Positions 16,465-24,918 of a stretch of DNA of 39,575 bases are shown piece by piece. The position numbers and the translations under genes are program-made. Under the pieces are notes generated by a model that made no database searches, was not told the DNA's origin, and saw only the letters and a program-made list of their open reading frames with translations. Within the stretch, counting starts at the first letter, position 1. Every line of letters starts with the position of its first letter. The stretch lies in the NCBI GenBank assembly GCA_964615375.1, contig CAZTOW010000071.1, forward strand, positions 1 through 39,575, in the 5' to 3' direction. This DNA comes from CAZKWG01 sp964615375 (GTDB taxonomy: Bacteria; Myxococcota_A; UBA796; CAZKWG01).

Positions 16465-17916
16465 ATGAACATCTCGGTCTCCAACACCACGACGCTTTCG
16501 GCCCTGTCCTGCGATCTCCTGGTCGTCGGCGTTCCCGAGGGCGGAGTGGCCGGGGCCGTCGCCGCCCTGGACGCGAGCTTCGGCGGGCGCCTCGCGCAGA
16601 CCGCGCAGGACGAGGAGTTCAGCGGCAAGGCGGGCAGCTCGGTGAGCTGGCCGGGCTTCGGGCAGATCGCGGCCTCGCGCCTGATGCTGGTCGGGCTCGG
16701 AGGCGGCTCCGTGGACGAGCTGCGCCGCGCCGCGGGCATCGCCGGCCACGCGGCCCGGCAGCGCGGCTCCAAGCACGCGGCCCTGGCCCTCGGCAAGCTG
16801 GACAGCGCGCGCTCGATGGCGGTGGTCGAGGGTTTCGGGATCGGGAACTACCGCTTCGAGCGCTACAAGCCCACGGCGGAGCGCAGGTCCCCGGCGGAGC
16901 GGCTCACGCTGGTGGGCGAGGCGGATGATCGCACCTTCGCCACGGCCCAGGCCATCCTGGCGGGGAGCGCCCTGGCTCGCGACCTCGTCAACGAGGCGCC
17001 CGGGGTGGTCTACCCGGAGACCCTGGCCGAGGCCGCCGCCGAGCTGGCGGGGCAGGGGCTCTCGGTGGAGATCTGGGACGAGCGCCGCATCCGTGAGGCG
17101 GGGATGGGCGGGATCACGGCGGTCGGCCAGGGCAGCGTTCGCCCGCCGCGCTTCGTCCACATGACCTGGACCCCGGTGTCCAAGCCCACGGCGCGGGTCG
17201 CCGTGGTGGGCAAGGGCGTGACCTTCGACTCGGGTGGCCTCTCGCTCAAGCCCTCGTCGGGCATGCAGACCATGCGCTGCGACATGGCGGGGAGCGCCGC
17301 GGTCATCGGCATGATGCGCGCGGTGCGCGAGCTGCGACCGGACGTCGTGGTCCACGGCATCTTCGCCGCGGCGGAGAACATGCCGAGCCACACGGCCTAC
17401 AAGCTGGGCGACGTCCTGCGCATGTACAACGGCAAGACCGTGGAGATCCACAACACGGACGCCGAGGGTCGCCTGCTGCTGGCGGACTGCCTCACCTACG
17501 CGAGCCGGCTGGGGGTGGACGCGGTCCTGGACCTCGCCACGCTGACCGGGGCCTGCGTCATCGCCCTGGGCGAGTACTACAGCGGCCTCTTCACCGGAAA
17601 CGACGCGCTGGCGGGCGCGCTGCTCGGCCGCGCCGACGAGTCGGGCGAGGGGCTCTGGCGCCTGCCGCTGGCCGAGGTCTACCGCGAGAAGCTCAAGGCG
17701 GACTGGGGCGCGATGAAGAACGTGGGCGGGCGCGAGGCGGGGGCCATCACCGCGGCGCTCTTCCTCTCGGAGTTCGTCGAGGGCACCCCCTGGGCGCACC
17801 TGGACATCGCCGGCCCCGCCTTCCTGGAGAAGCCCTTCCGCCACTTCGCGGCGGGCGGGACCGGGGCCATGGTTCCCACGCTCACCCGCTGGGTGCTGGG
17901 CCTGCAGGGCGGCTGA
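16465..17916 (+). CDS. pepA: Leucyl aminopeptidase (M17), PepA
   Basis: 483 residues, typical length. It is a cytosolic dinuclear metallo-aminopeptidase that removes N-terminal residues during peptide turnover. The catalytic C-terminal domain has GKGVTFDSGG (Lys250 and Asp255), RCDMAGSAAV (metal Asp273) and the family signature NTDAEGRL at 330-337 (Asp332 and Glu334 as metal ligands). These are the expected metal ligands and the catalytic lysine; Arg336 is also kept. The N-terminal domain (about 1-160) is the more variable macro-like domain. The ATG has AGAGGA eight bases upstream. It probably shares a transcript with the pseudokinase gene. Its stop codon directly abuts the stop codon of convergent rlmE. 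Confidence 0.96.
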   Translation: MNISVSNTTTLSALSCDLLVVGVPEGGVAGAVAALDASFGGRLAQTAQDEEFSGKAGSSVSWPGFGQIAASRLMLVGLGGGSVDELRRAAGIAGHAARQRGSKHAALALGKLDSARSMAVVEGFGIGNYRFERYKPTAERRSPAERLTLVGEADDRTFATAQAILAGSALARDLVNEAPGVVYPETLAEAAAELAGQGLSVEIWDERRIREAGMGGITAVGQGSVRPPRFVHMTWTPVSKPTARVAVVGKGVTFDSGGLSLKPSSGMQTMRCDMAGSAAVIGMMRAVRELRPDVVVHGIFAAAENMPSHTAYKLGDVLRMYNGKTVEIHNTDAEGRLLLADCLTYASRLGVDAVLDLATLTGACVIALGEYYSGLFTGNDALAGALLGRADESGEGLWRLPLAEVYREKLKADWGAMKNVGGREAGAITAALFLSEFVEGTPWAHLDIAGPAFLEKPFRHFAAGGTGAMVPTLTRWVLGLQGG

Positions 17917-18501
17917 TCAGCCCTTGTAGCCGGTGGCGACCAGGTAGAACTCCACGCTCTCCGGGCGCACGGCCTTCGGCTTCATCCTGCGCACGGCCTG
18001 GAAGCGCGCGCGCAGGGCCTGGGTGAATGCCGGGGCGTCTCGCCCGTCGAAGACCTTGATGACGAAGGCCCCGCCAGGGCGCAGCAGGCCCTCGGCGAAG
18101 GCCAGCGCGACCTCGCAGAGCGAGATCTGCCGCAGGTGATCGCCCATGCGATCGCCGGTGGTGGACGGCGCCATGTCCGAGATCACGGCGTCCGCGGGCC
18201 CTCCGAGGAGCTCGCGCACGCGCTCGGCCGGGATCTCCTCGATGGAGCCCAGCAGGAAGGTGCCGGGGTAGCCGTCCACCGGCTGGATGTCCACGCCGAC
18301 CAGGCGGCACTCCGGGCCGCAGACCTGGGCCACATAGCGGCTCCAGCTCCCCGGCGCGCAGCCGATGTCCACGACGCGCCCCCCGCGGGTCAGCACGGGC
18401 TCGCGCGCGACGATCTCGTCGAGCTTGTAGACGCTGCGGGCCTGGAAGCCCTCCCGCTTCGCGCGCTGGGTCCAGTGGTCAGGGCGGCTGCGGTCGCTCA
18501 T
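17917..18501 (-). CDS. rlmE: 23S rRNA (uridine-2'-O)-methyltransferase RlmE (FtsJ/RrmJ)
   Basis: 194 residues, a compact SAM-dependent Rossmann methyltransferase. In E. coli the enzyme methylates U2552 in the 50S A loop. The catalytic tetrad is readable: Lys26 (RSVYKLDEI), Asp109 (ISDMAPSTTG), Lys149 (FVIKVFDG) and Glu184 (VEFYLVATG). The SAM loop is VVDIGCAPGSWS (44-55). It is slightly shorter than the E. coli protein at the N-terminus, as is common. It converges with pepA with no spacer between the stop codons, and diverges from the five-gene lipoprotein array through a 103-base AT-richer spacer. Confidence 0.95.
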   Translation of the reverse strand: MSDRSRPDHWTQRAKREGFQARSVYKLDEIVAREPVLTRGGRVVDIGCAPGSWSRYVAQVCGPECRLVGVDIQPVDGYPGTFLLGSIEEIPAERVRELLGGPADAVISDMAPSTTGDRMGDHLRQISLCEVALAFAEGLLRPGGAFVIKVFDGRDAPAFTQALRARFQAVRRMKPKAVRPESVEFYLVATGYKG

Positions 18502-18540
18502 CGGCGAATTACCTGCTCATTTGATGAGTGTGCGAGGAAT

Positions 18541-18570
18541 CTTCACGACGCTGGCATTCTGACATATACT
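18541..18570 (+). promoter_or_regulatory. Candidate promoter of the lipoprotein array
   Basis: TATACT at 18565-18570 matches a -10 element well and stands out in an AT-richer patch. CTTCAC at 18541-18546, 18 bases away, is a weak -35. A transcript would begin near 18577; GGAG at 18592-18595 precedes the ATG at 18605. Confidence 0.5.
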
Positions 18571-18604
18571 TTGCTCTCTGCCTGAAGTCCCGGAGCCCGC
18601 CCCC

Positions 18605-20644
18605 ATGTCCATTCTCAAGATCCCCTCCCTGTCGCTGCTCGCCGTGCTGCTCACGACCGCAGGCTGTGACGAGATCTCCAAGGACTCGTCGGGCCACACC
18701 GGCAAGACCGAGGACACCTCGGACACCGACGGCTCCGGCGGGCCGGGTGATGTCGCCTTCGATGACGCCGACGAGGACGGCATCATCGACGGTCACGAGA
18801 GCGAGACCGAGGACACCGACGGTGACGGCGTCGCCGACTACATGGACGACGACTCCGACGGCGACGGCGTCCCCGACAAGAAGGAGGCGGGCGACGACGA
18901 CCCGCTGACCATGCCGGTGGACAGCGACTCCGACGGCGTCGCTGACTACCTGGACAGCGACTCGGACAACAACTGCATCTCGGACGAGGACGAGGGTACG
19001 GGCGACGCCGACGGCGACGGGGACCCGAACTACTCGGACCTCGACAATGACGGCGACGGCATCGCGGACTCCATGGAGATCGGCGACGACTGCGCCATGC
19101 CCGACTCGGACGGCGACGGCATCTACGACTACGCCGACCGCGACTCCGACGGCGACGGCATCGGCGACGTCTACGAGGCGGGCACCAACGCCTTCGAGGA
19201 CGAGCCCCAGGACACCGACGGCGACGGCGTCGCCGACTACCTGGACAGCGACTCGGACGGCGACGGGACCTCCGACAGCGCCGAGGGCGGCGTGAGCGCG
19301 GTGGACGAGGAGCCGCGGGACACCGACGGTGACGGCGAGTACGACTTCGAGGACACCGACGCCGACGGCGACGCGATCCGCGACGACGAGGAGGACAGCC
19401 ACGGCACGGACCCCTACGACGCCGACACCGATGACGACGGCTTCTCCGACGGCGGCGAGGTGACGGCGGGCACGGATCCCACGGACCCGACCTCGGTGAT
19501 CGACGGGCTCTACGTGGAGGTGCCCGAGCGCACGGAGGTCGAGGAGATCTTCGAGTTCGAGCTGAGCATCCAGATGGGCGACATCGCGTTCCTGCTGGAC
19601 ACGACCTGCTCGATGTCGGGCACCGCCAACGCGATGGCGAGCGAGTTCGCCGAGATCGTGAGCGAGCTCGCCGACATCCTCCCCGACGCTCAGTACGGCC
19701 ACGCCTCCTACGACGACTACCCATACGGCTCCTACGGCTCCGCCTCCTATGGCGACAAGCCCTTCGAGCTGCGCCAGCAGGTGACCGACGATGTGCGCGA
19801 CATGCAGTCGGCGCTCTCCGCCACCACCATCCACGGCGGCTCCGACGGCCCGGAGGCCGCGATGGAGGCTCTCTATCAAGGTAGTACGGGTGTGGGTTAC
19901 GACCTGGAGTGCGACGGCGGCTACGACTCGTCGTACGACGTCAAGCCCTTCAAGGCCAGCCCCTCGGACCCCTTCAACGGCACGGGCGGGCAGTTCTACG
20001 ACGCCTCGGATGACAGCACGGGCGACATCGGAGGCTACGGCTTCCGCGACTACGCGCTGCCTATCATCGTCTACGCGACGGACAACTACCTGCGCGACCC
20101 GGACAGCGACAACACCTACTACAACGGCTCGCCTGGCGGCTGCCCGATGGACGCCGGCTACTCCGACGTCGTGACCTCGGTGACCGACATCGGCGCCTAC
20201 CTCGTCGCGGTCAGCACGAACTCCACGCTCGGCGTGCCCCAGATGAAGGAGCTCGCGGTCGCGACGGAGTCCTACGCCGACACGGACGGAGACGGGGACG
20301 CCGACGACGCGCTCGTGTTCACCTGGTACGGGTCGGACGCCGAGTTCCGCGAGACGGTCGTGGACGCCATCGAGGACCTGGTCAGCGCCGTGCGCTTCAG
20401 CACGCTGTCGCTGGAGATCGACGGCGACGAGTGGGGCTTCGTGACCGAGATCGACCCCGAGAGCTACGAGATCGAGGGCGAGGTCGAGGGCGAGGTGGTC
20501 GACTTCACGCTGACCTTCCGCGGCGTGGTCGCGGCGACGACCGAGGATCAGCTCTTCGCGCTGACGCTGAACGTGCTCGGCGACGGCTCGGTGCTCCTCG
20601 ACACGATGGACATCATCATCGTCGTCCCGGGCTACTCCTACTAG
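18605..20644 (+). CDS. Asp-rich repeat / vWA (integrin beta I-like) lipoprotein, copy 1
   Basis: 679 residues. Lipoprotein signal ends TTAGC (Cys21). Residues about 48-295 are a calcium-binding domain of DxDxDG repeats (thrombospondin type 3-like) with two conserved cysteines (SDNNC, GDDC). A vWA domain follows (about 315-580): the MIDAS strand LLDTTCSMSG has Asp332, Thr334 and Ser336, then KPFELRQQVTDD, HGGSDGPEAAMEALYQ, IIVYATDNYLRDPDSD and GGCPMDAG. A final beta domain of about 100 residues ends VLGDGSVLLDTMDIIIVVPG. The Asp-Gly-Pro-Glu and Ala-Thr-Asp motifs resemble the metal-site loops of integrin beta I-like domains. Expected location is the outer-membrane surface, with a role in Ca-dependent adhesion or ligand binding (inference). 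First of five tandem paralogs. Confidence 0.9.
   Translation: MSILKIPSLSLLAVLLTTAGCDEISKDSSGHTGKTEDTSDTDGSGGPGDVAFDDADEDGIIDGHESETEDTDGDGVADYMDDDSDGDGVPDKKEAGDDDPLTMPVDSDSDGVADYLDSDSDNNCISDEDEGTGDADGDGDPNYSDLDNDGDGIADSMEIGDDCAMPDSDGDGIYDYADRDSDGDGIGDVYEAGTNAFEDEPQDTDGDGVADYLDSDSDGDGTSDSAEGGVSAVDEEPRDTDGDGEYDFEDTDADGDAIRDDEEDSHGTDPYDADTDDDGFSDGGEVTAGTDPTDPTSVIDGLYVEVPERTEVEEIFEFELSIQMGDIAFLLDTTCSMSGTANAMASEFAEIVSELADILPDAQYGHASYDDYPYGSYGSASYGDKPFELRQQVTDDVRDMQSALSATTIHGGSDGPEAAMEALYQGSTGVGYDLECDGGYDSSYDVKPFKASPSDPFNGTGGQFYDASDDSTGDIGGYGFRDYALPIIVYATDNYLRDPDSDNTYYNGSPGGCPMDAGYSDVVTSVTDIGAYLVAVSTNSTLGVPQMKELAVATESYADTDGDGDADDALVFTWYGSDAEFRETVVDAIEDLVSAVRFSTLSLEIDGDEWGFVTEIDPESYEIEGEVEGEVVDFTLTFRGVVAATTEDQLFALTLNVLGDGSVLLDTMDIIIVVPGYSY
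19362..19623 (+). repeat. 262-bp block identical to 21557-21818 (copy A)
   Basis: Read base by base, this segment of paralog 1 is identical to 21557-21818 in paralog 2, including all third codon positions. It runs from the last Asp repeats through the linker into the MIDAS strand. The genes differ at many synonymous sites on both sides. Offset 2195 bases. Confidence 0.93.
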
Positions 20645-20647
20645 CCT

Positions 20648-20670
20648 GCGCGGGGTGGCGCGCCCCGCGC
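20648..20670 (+). repeat. GC-rich hairpin between paralogs 1 and 2
   Basis: GCGCGGGG (20648-20655) pairs perfectly with CCCCGCGC (20663-20670) around a seven-base loop, four bases after the stop codon of paralog 1. There is no T-run, so intrinsic termination is doubtful; it may be an mRNA-stabilising 3' hairpin. Confidence 0.5.
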
Positions 20671-20749
20671 GCGCCGGTCTGCGCGCCGGAACGTCGGGGA
20701 AGCGCACCTTCGATCTGCTCGTCCAGGACGGGCAGAGGTGCCCATCGCG

Positions 20750-20778
20750 TTGACGCTCGGCGTAAAGCCTGACATCTT
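20750..20778 (+). promoter_or_regulatory. Possible promoter upstream of paralog 2
   Basis: TTGACG (20750-20755) is a good -35; at 17 bases spacing follows CATCTT (20773-20778) preceded by TGa, a poor -10 with an extended element. It lies in the 167-base spacer between paralogs 1 and 2, the longest gap within the array. Confidence 0.3.
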
Positions 20779-20811
20779 CTGGGTTATCGCTCAGGCGGCC
20801 CGGAGGTGTAC

Positions 20812-22839
20812 GTGCGCACGCAGAACCCCATCTCGATCTCTGCCCTCGTGGCGCTGCTGGTGGCGTCCGCGGGCTGCCAGGAGATGTCCAAGTCGGATCC
20901 TCGCGAGTCCGAGACCGGGCTGGACACGACCCCTGGTCCGGGCGACGTGACCTACGATGACGCCGACAAGGACGGCATCATCGACGCGCACGAGAGCCAG
21001 ACCGAGGACACCGACGGTGACGGGGCCCTGGACTACCAGGACGAGGACGCGGACGGGGACGGCGTCCTCGACAAGAAGGAGGCGGGCGACGACGACCCGC
21101 TGACCCTGCCGGTGGACAGCGACTCCGACGGCGTCCCGGACTACCTGGACAGCGACTCGGACAACAACTGCATCCCCGACGAGGAGGAGGGCATCGGCGA
21201 CGCGGACGGGGACGAGATCCCCAACTTCGCGGACCTCGACAACGACGGGGACGGGCTCCTCGACACCATCGAGATCGGCGATGACTGCGCCATGCCCGAC
21301 TCGGACGACGACGGCATCGCCGACTACGCCGACCGCGACTCGGACGGGGACGGCGTCGGCGACGTCTACGAGGCGGGCACCAACGCCTTCGAGGACGACC
21401 CGCGGGACTCCGACGGGGACGGCACGCCCGACTACCTGGACAGCGACTCGGACGGGGACGGGACCTCCGACAGCGCCGAGGGCGGGGTGGACGCTGTGGA
21501 CGAGGAGCCGCGGGACACCGACGGCGACGGTGAGTACGACTTCGAGGACACGGACTCCGACGGCGACGCGATCCGCGACGACGAGGAGGACAGCCACGGC
21601 ACGGACCCCTACGACGCCGACACCGATGACGACGGCTTCTCCGACGGCGGCGAGGTGACGGCGGGCACGGATCCCACGGACCCGACCTCGGTGATCGACG
21701 GGCTCTACGTGGAGGTGCCCGAGCGCACGGAGGTCGAGGAGATCTTCGAGTTCGAGCTGAGCATCCAGATGGGCGACATCGCGTTCCTGCTGGACACGAC
21801 CTGCTCGATGTCGGGCACGGCCAACGCGATGGCCAGCGAGTTCGCCGAGATCGTGAGCGAGCTCTCCACCATCCTGCCCGACGCGCAGTACGGGCACGCC
21901 ACCTACGACGACTACGCCTTCGGCTCCTATGGCTCGTCCTCCTACAGCGACAAGCCCTTCGAGCTCCGCCAGCAGATCACCGACGACGTCCGCTCCATGC
22001 AGTCGGCGCTGTCGGCCACCGCGATCCACGGCGGCTCGGACGGCCCGGAGTCGGGGATGGAGGGCATCTACCAGGGCGCCACGGGCGCGGGCTACGACCA
22101 GGGCTGCGACGGCGCCTACAACAGCACCACCGACGTGAAGCCCTTCAAGGCCAGCCCCTCCGACCCCTTCAACGGCACGGGCGGACAGTTCTACTCCGCC
22201 GGGGATGACAGCACGGGTGACATCGGCGGCTACGGCTTCCGCGAGTACGCGCTGCCGGTCATCGTCTACGCGACGGACAACTACCTGCGCGACCCGGACA
22301 GCAGCAACACCTACTACAACGGCGCCCCCGGTGGCTGCCCGATGGACGCCGGCTCGGCCGACGTGATCTCCGCGGTGACCGGGATCGGCGCCTACCTCGT
22401 CGCGGTCAGCACGAACTCCACCCTCGGCGTGCCACAGATGCGGGAGCTGTCCACGGCGACCAACTCCTACGCCGACACGGACGGGGACGGCGCCGCGGAC
22501 GACGTGCTGGTCTTTACCTGGTACGGCTCGGACGCCGAGTTCCGCGAGACGGTCGTGGCGGCCATCGAGGATCTGGTCAGCGCCGTGCGCTTCAGCGAGC
22601 TCTCGCTGGAGATCCAGGGCGACGAGTGGGGCTTCGTCACGGGCATCTCGCCGGAGAGCTACACCATCTCGGGCGAGGTGGAGGGCACCGTGGTCAACTT
22701 CACGTTGACCTTCCGCGGCGTGGTGGCGTCCACCTCCGAGGACCAGCTCTTCGCGCTCACGCTGAACGTGCTCGGCGACGGCTCGGTGCTGCTGGACACC
22801 ATGGACATCATCATCGTCGTACCCGGTTACACGTATTGA
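20812..22839 (+). CDS. Asp-rich repeat / vWA (integrin beta I-like) lipoprotein, copy 2
   Basis: 675 residues. GTG 20812 is preferred because GGAGG lies five bases before it; an in-frame GTG at 20806 overlaps that ribosome-binding site. Lipoprotein signal ends ASAGC. The domain plan equals that of copy 1: Asp repeats with the paired cysteines (SDNNC, GDDC), vWA with LLDTTCSMSG, FELRQQITDD, HGGSDGPESGMEGIYQ, VIVYATDNYLRDPDSS and GGCPMDAG, and the C-terminal beta domain ending IIVVPGYTY. It is the closest relative of copy 1 in the array, and a 262-base block is identical at DNA level. Differences elsewhere are mostly conservative. The function is inferred as surface Ca-dependent binding. Confidence 0.9.
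   Translation: MRTQNPISISALVALLVASAGCQEMSKSDPRESETGLDTTPGPGDVTYDDADKDGIIDAHESQTEDTDGDGALDYQDEDADGDGVLDKKEAGDDDPLTLPVDSDSDGVPDYLDSDSDNNCIPDEEEGIGDADGDEIPNFADLDNDGDGLLDTIEIGDDCAMPDSDDDGIADYADRDSDGDGVGDVYEAGTNAFEDDPRDSDGDGTPDYLDSDSDGDGTSDSAEGGVDAVDEEPRDTDGDGEYDFEDTDSDGDAIRDDEEDSHGTDPYDADTDDDGFSDGGEVTAGTDPTDPTSVIDGLYVEVPERTEVEEIFEFELSIQMGDIAFLLDTTCSMSGTANAMASEFAEIVSELSTILPDAQYGHATYDDYAFGSYGSSSYSDKPFELRQQITDDVRSMQSALSATAIHGGSDGPESGMEGIYQGATGAGYDQGCDGAYNSTTDVKPFKASPSDPFNGTGGQFYSAGDDSTGDIGGYGFREYALPVIVYATDNYLRDPDSSNTYYNGAPGGCPMDAGSADVISAVTGIGAYLVAVSTNSTLGVPQMRELSTATNSYADTDGDGAADDVLVFTWYGSDAEFRETVVAAIEDLVSAVRFSELSLEIQGDEWGFVTGISPESYTISGEVEGTVVNFTLTFRGVVASTSEDQLFALTLNVLGDGSVLLDTMDIIIVVPGYTY
21557..21818 (+). 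repeat. 262-bp block identical to 19362-19623 (copy B)
   Basis: Second copy of the exact repeat shared by paralogs 1 and 2, covering the end of the Asp-repeat domain, the LYVEVPERTEVEE linker and the first vWA strand with the MIDAS motif. Confidence 0.93.
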
Positions 22840-22857
22840 CGGTCGGGGAGGGTCCAG

Positions 22858-22886
22858 CAACAGTGTGGGGGTAGCCCCCTCTGTTG
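22858..22886 (+). promoter_or_regulatory. Hairpin abutting the ribosome-binding site of paralog 3
   Basis: Outer arms CAACAG (22858-22863) and CTGTTG (22881-22886) enclose an inner GGGGG-tag-CCCCC stem (22867-22871 with 22875-22879). The 3' arm runs into the GGAGG (22886-22890) of the next gene. It could stabilise the transcript, attenuate transcription or modulate translation of paralog 3. Confidence 0.5.
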
Positions 22887-22897
22887 GAGGTCCCTTC

Positions 22898-24904
22898 ATG
22901 ATCCCTCGCCCGATCTCCGCCCTCTTCGGCGTCCTCGCGCTCACGCTCACCGCCTGCATCCCCGACACCAAGCCGGGCGAAGGGGAGACCGAAGAGACCG
23001 GAGGCGGTGGTTCGGCCTTCGACGACGCTGACGGCGACGGGATCATCGACGGGCAGGACAGCCTGACCGAGGACGCCGACGGCGACGGCACGGTGGACGG
23101 CCTGGACACCGACTCCGACGGCGACGGGATCTCCGACGCCGTGGAGGCGGGGGACGACCAGCCGCTGACCATGCCCGTCGACAGCGACTCGGACGGCGTG
23201 CCCGACTACCTGGACAGCGACTCCGACAACAACTGCATCCCCGACTCGGAGGAGGGCAGCGCGGACGCGGATCTGGACGATGTGCCCGACTACCGGGATC
23301 TGGACAACGACGGGGACGGGATCTCCGACGCGGTCGAGATCGGCGACGACTGCGGCGCGGAGGACACCGACGGGGACGGGCTCGGCGACTACGAGGACCG
23401 GGACGCGGACGGGGACGGGATCGGCGACCTCTACGAGGCGGGGGCCATCGAGCTGGGCGAGGAGCCCGTGGACACCGACGGGGACGGGACGCCGGACTAC
23501 CTGGACAGCGACTCGGACGGCGACGGGACCTCGGACAGCGCCGAGGGCGGCGTGAGCGGCGTGGACGAGGAGCCGCGCGACACGGACGGCGACGGCGACT
23601 ACGACTTCGAGGACAGCGACGCCGACGGCGACGCCATCCCCGACGACGAGGAGGACAGCCACGGCACGGACCCCTATGACGCCGACACCGACGACGACGG
23701 CTTCACCGACGGCGCCGAGACCACGGCGGGCACCGACCCCACCGATCCCACCTCGGTGATCGAGGGGCTCTACGTGGAGGTGCCCGAGCGCGCCGAGGTG
23801 GAGGAGCTGTTCGAGTTCGAGCTCTCCATCGAGATGGGCGACATCGCCTTCCTGCTGGACACCACCTGCTCCATGGGAGACACGGCCGAGGCCATGGCCG
23901 CGGAGTTCTCGGAGATCGTGGCCGAGCTCGCAGACGTGCTCAACGACGCCCAGTACGGCCACGCCACCTACGACGACTACGCCTATGGGGCCTTCGGCTC
24001 GGCCGCGTCCGGGGACAAGCCCTTCGAGCTGCGCCAGCAGATCACGGACGACGTACGAAAGATGCAGTCGGCGCTCTCCGCCACCGAGATCCACGGCGGC
24101 ATGGACGGCCCGGAGTCGGGGATGGAGGGGCTCTATCAGGGCGCCACGGGGGCGGGTTACGACCAGGACTGCGACGGGTCCTACGACGCGGACACGGACG
24201 TCAAGCCCTTCACGCTCGGCTATTCGGATCCCTTCGGTGGCACGGGCGGCCAGTTCTACCAGGCCGACGACGAGAGCACCGGGGACATTGGCGGCTATGG
24301 GTTCCGTGACCTGGCGTTGCCCATCATCATCTACGCCACGGACAACTACCTGCGCGACCCCGAGTCCGAGAACAGCTACTACAACGGCTCCCCAGGAGGT
24401 TGCCCTGCGGACGCGGGTTTCAGTGACGTCGTGAACGCGGTGGACGACATTGGCGCGTACCTCATCGCCGTCAGCACCTTCTCCACGCTCGGCGTGCCCC
24501 AGATGAAGGAGCTCGCGGAGGCCACCGACTCCCACGCCGACACGGACGGGGACGGTGACGCTGACGACCCGCTGGTCTTCACCTGGTCGGGCTCCGACTC
24601 GGAGTTCCGCGAGACCGTGGTGGACGCCATCGAGGATCTGGTCAGCGCGGTGCGCTTCAGCCAGGTCTCGCTGGACATCGAGGGCGACGAGTGGGGCTTC
24701 GTCACCTCGGTGGAGCCGGAGAGCTACGAGCTCGAGGGTGATGTCGAAGGCACAGTGATCGACTTCACGCTCACCTTCCGCGGGGTCGTGCCCGCGACGA
24801 CCGAGGACCAGCTCTTCGCGCTCACGCTGAACGTGCTGGGCGACGGGAGCGTGCTGCTGGACACGCTGGACATCATCATCGTCGTCCCGGGGAATTCCTA
24901 CTGA
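22898..24904 (+). CDS. Asp-rich repeat / vWA (integrin beta I-like) lipoprotein, copy 3
   Basis: 668 residues from ATG 22898, chosen because GGAGG lies seven bases upstream and the following sequence is a proper lipoprotein signal (ALTLTAC); an in-frame GTG at 22865 lies inside the upstream hairpin. Post-lipobox linker is Glu/Thr/Gly-rich. The Asp-repeat domain again has the SDNNC and GDDC cysteines. vWA motifs: LLDTTCSMGD, FELRQQITDD, HGGMDGPESGMEGLYQ, IIIYATDNYLRDPESE, GGCPADAG. The C-terminal domain ends DIIIVVPGNSY. It is clearly homologous to copies 1 and 2 but more diverged at DNA level. Copies 4 and 5 follow at 14-base gaps, so these three are probably one transcript. Confidence 0.9.
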   Translation: MIPRPISALFGVLALTLTACIPDTKPGEGETEETGGGGSAFDDADGDGIIDGQDSLTEDADGDGTVDGLDTDSDGDGISDAVEAGDDQPLTMPVDSDSDGVPDYLDSDSDNNCIPDSEEGSADADLDDVPDYRDLDNDGDGISDAVEIGDDCGAEDTDGDGLGDYEDRDADGDGIGDLYEAGAIELGEEPVDTDGDGTPDYLDSDSDGDGTSDSAEGGVSGVDEEPRDTDGDGDYDFEDSDADGDAIPDDEEDSHGTDPYDADTDDDGFTDGAETTAGTDPTDPTSVIEGLYVEVPERAEVEELFEFELSIEMGDIAFLLDTTCSMGDTAEAMAAEFSEIVAELADVLNDAQYGHATYDDYAYGAFGSAASGDKPFELRQQITDDVRKMQSALSATEIHGGMDGPESGMEGLYQGATGAGYDQDCDGSYDADTDVKPFTLGYSDPFGGTGGQFYQADDESTGDIGGYGFRDLALPIIIYATDNYLRDPESENSYYNGSPGGCPADAGFSDVVNAVDDIGAYLIAVSTFSTLGVPQMKELAEATDSHADTDGDGDADDPLVFTWSGSDSEFRETVVDAIEDLVSAVRFSQVSLDIEGDEWGFVTSVEPESYELEGDVEGTVIDFTLTFRGVVPATTEDQLFALTLNVLGDGSVLLDTLDIIIVVPGNSY

Positions 24905-24918
24905 AACAGGAGTATTGA

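Noticed and set aside
18551..18575. Sigma-54 promoter (TGGCA...TTTGC) upstream of paralog 1
   Set aside because: The spacing between the GG and GC elements is 18 bases instead of 10.
18509..24535. Long minus-strand frames (732, 793 and 574 codons) opposite the Asp-repeat lipoproteins
   Set aside because: They are Val/Gly/Arg/Asp repeats mirroring the GAC-rich plus-strand codons, so they are antisense artefacts. The plus strand encodes signal peptides and vWA domains.
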